A stretch of DNA of 7,716 nt, taken from assembly GCA_029258695.1 (NCBI GenBank), contig JARIBR010000025.1, positions 1 to 7,716 of the forward strand, in the 5' to 3' direction. Source of the DNA: Quadrisphaera sp. (GTDB lineage: Bacteria > Actinomycetota > Actinomycetes > Actinomycetales > Quadrisphaeraceae). The notes beneath the pieces are model-generated. The model searched no databases. It saw nothing but the letters and a program-made list of their open reading frames with translations, and was not told the DNA's origin. The number at the start of each line of letters is the position of its first letter. The first letter of the stretch is position 1. Both the position numbers and the translations under genes were made by a program. This document shows positions 6,245 to 7,716 of the stretch, piece after piece.

Positions 6245-7716
6245 ATGGACCATCTCGACCGGGACGCCACGCCGCGACGCCGGCTCGTGGCGACCGTCGT
6301 CGGCATCGCCGCGGGCGCGGTCGCCGGGAGCACGTGCCTCGCGCTCGCGGCCGCCGGTGACGACCGCGGCGCGCTGGTGCTGGCCTCGGTGAGCGTCGGG
6401 TCCTTCGGCGTCCTGGGCGGCGCGGCGACGCTGGTGCTGGGCCGCGACCGGGGCGTCCTGCCGCGCTTCCGTCTCGCCGGCGGTTGCGCGAGCCTGCTGT
6501 ACGGCGTGGGGACGCTCGTCGACGCGGCACAGGGGCGTGCCGGGGCCCGCGAGCTCTTCTCGATCGGTGACCTGCTGACGCTCCTCGCGCTCCCGCTCGC
6601 GCTGGTCATGATGATCACTCTGCCGAGGCCGCGGGGGGCGGCTGCCCGTCCGGCGCGGTTGATGGCCGACGCCGCCGTGGTCGCCACCGCCGGGGCGGTC
6701 CTGCTCTGGCAGCTCGTGCTCGAGGCATCGGTCGCAGGATTCGGGGCGACCGTCGCCGGCGCCCTGCTGGTCCTGGCGCTGGAGCTGTTCTGCTTCGGCT
6801 ACTTCCTGGGCCTCGCGGTGCTCGGTCACGACCGGTGGACGGTGCTGCTCGTGCTGGGGGTGGGCTCGCTCGTGGCGTCGAACATCGTCAAGCTCGACTC
6901 CTCGCTCTCGGGCGACGAGGCGTCGGTGTGGATGGCGCCGGTCATCATGTGCCTCGGCGCGCCCCTGCTGCTCACCGGCGTGCTCCTCATGAGCGCCCGC
7001 CCGACGTCGATGCCCTCGGCCTCGCACCGCGGCGCGGAGGCGCGGTCGGCCCTGAGCACGGTGCTGATCCTGTCCGTCGCCGCCGCCGCGGTGGTCCTCG
7101 CCTCCTTCGGCCGGGTCTCCGACGAGGTGAACCGCGGCCTCATCGGGATGCTCGTGATCACCGTGCTGGTCCGCGAGGTGGTGCTCCAGCGCCAGCGGAT
7201 GCGTGACCTGCAGGCGCTGCGTCACCTCGCGGAGCACGACGCCCTCACCGGTGCGGGCAACCGTCGCGCCCTGAACCGGGCGCTCGCCACGGCGCGCGGC
7301 GGCCCCGAGGAGCCGTACGCGGTCGTCGTCCTCGACCTCGACGGCTTCAAGGACGTCAACGACCGGTACGGCCCGTCCGTCGGCGACGCGATGCTGGGCG
7401 CCGTCGCTCGGGCGCTGGGCCGCGTCGACCCTGGCCGGGCGGAGGTCTTCCGGCTCGGCGCCGACGACTTCGCCGTGCTCGCGCCCGCGCAGCCCCACCG
7501 GGTCGAGGCGCTCGCGCGGCGCGCGTGCGACGCGGTCACCGGTGCGGGACGCCACCTTCCCGGCGTCGAGCGGCTCGCCCTCGGCGCCCACGCCGGCGTC
7601 GCGAGCGTCGGGGTCGGGCCCGGTGACGACTGGCTCCCGGTGTCCCGGGCGACCCAGGCCCTCGTCGCCGCTCAGCGCAGCACCGGCACGCGGGTGAGGG
7701 TGTGGGGCGAGGAGCT
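6245..7716 (+). CDS. Multi-pass membrane protein with GGDEF domain (diguanylate-cyclase-like), 3' end cut by window edge
   Basis: 490 full codons are open to the right edge with no stop. About ten hydrophobic segments span residues 14-314 (roughly 14-37, 43-66, 75-93, 107-126, 141-161, 166-193, 198-214, 229-250, 269-288, 298-314); I do not recognise them as a named MASE or 7TM sensor. A short helical linker (310-330) leads to a GGDEF domain starting at HDALTGAGNRRAL (331-343). Active GGDEF enzymes make cyclic di-GMP from two GTP. The metal and substrate motif DLDGFKDVND (364-373) is kept, but the signature loop is RLGADDF (403-409) instead of R-x-GG(D/E)EF, the usual H in GHxxGD is Pro377, and the late ADxALYxAK motif reads ATQALVAAQ (469-477). 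No RxxD inhibitory site lies five residues before the loop. It may be a weak cyclase, a GTP-sensing domain or inactive. ATG at 6245 with GGGGA upstream is preferred over in-frame GTGs at 6215 and 6218. A further C-terminal domain beyond the window is possible. Confidence 0.9.
   Translation, partial: MDHLDRDATPRRRLVATVVGIAAGAVAGSTCLALAAAGDDRGALVLASVSVGSFGVLGGAATLVLGRDRGVLPRFRLAGGCASLLYGVGTLVDAAQGRAGARELFSIGDLLTLLALPLALVMMITLPRPRGAAARPARLMADAAVVATAGAVLLWQLVLEASVAGFGATVAGALLVLALELFCFGYFLGLAVLGHDRWTVLLVLGVGSLVASNIVKLDSSLSGDEASVWMAPVIMCLGAPLLLTGVLLMSARPTSMPSASHRGAEARSALSTVLILSVAAAAVVLASFGRVSDEVNRGLIGMLVITVLVREVVLQRQRMRDLQALRHLAEHDALTGAGNRRALNRALATARGGPEEPYAVVVLDLDGFKDVNDRYGPSVGDAMLGAVARALGRVDPGRAEVFRLGADDFAVLAPAQPHRVEALARRACDAVTGAGRHLPGVERLALGAHAGVASVGVGPGDDWLPVSRATQALVAAQRSTGTRVRVWGEE

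Noticed and set aside
5405..7591. A 728-codon open frame on the minus strand across the dehydrogenase and GGDEF genes.
   Set aside because: It lies antisense to two genes with intact family motifs, and its translation is Arg/Pro/Gly/Glu/His-rich with no domain. Long shadow frames are expected in DNA this GC-rich.

Overview
The window is very GC-rich with strong G/C bias at third codon positions, compact intergenic gaps and frequent GTG starts. The encoded proteins (an actinobacterial-type GatB, a Uma2-family protein, a DHA1 drug-efflux-type transporter, a patatin-like lipase and a membrane GGDEF protein) suggest a chromosomal segment of an actinomycete. A Micrococcales-type organism is my guess from general resemblance only. 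There are no RNA genes, insertion sequences, CRISPR arrays or phage genes that I can see.

Layout. Bases 1-1458 hold the 3' part of gatB (subunit B of the tRNA-dependent amidotransferase), followed three bases later by a histidine-phosphatase gene (1462-2181), almost certainly in the same transcript. That gene meets two minus-strand genes tail to tail: a Uma2-family PD-(D/E)XK protein (2164-2724), whose last 18 bases overlap the phosphatase end, and a 12-helix MFS transporter (2789-4117). A 45-base divergent gap (4118-4162) separates the transporter from a plus-strand set: a patatin-like phospholipase (4163-5155), a D-2-hydroxyacid dehydrogenase (5172-6191) and a ten-helix membrane protein with a GGDEF domain (6245 to beyond the right edge).

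Working together. GatB with GatA and GatC (expected upstream, outside the window) makes Gln-tRNA and/or Asn-tRNA by transamidation. The other genes are housekeeping or accessory enzymes, a transporter and a signalling protein with no shared pathway visible in the sequence. The patatin and dehydrogenase genes are 16 bases apart and probably co-transcribed.

The points most worth a second look are: the altered catalytic loop of the GGDEF protein (GADDF, with no adjacent RxxD inhibitory site and a changed C-terminal signature); a 12-base tandem repeat that puts three rare AGA codons near the start of the dehydrogenase; identical TACCCT -10-like hexamers placed for leaderless expression of the Uma2 and patatin genes; and a 17-base element matching at 15 positions upstream of both the Uma2 and GGDEF genes. 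I found no convincing new multi-gene system; most of the window is ordinary chromosome.
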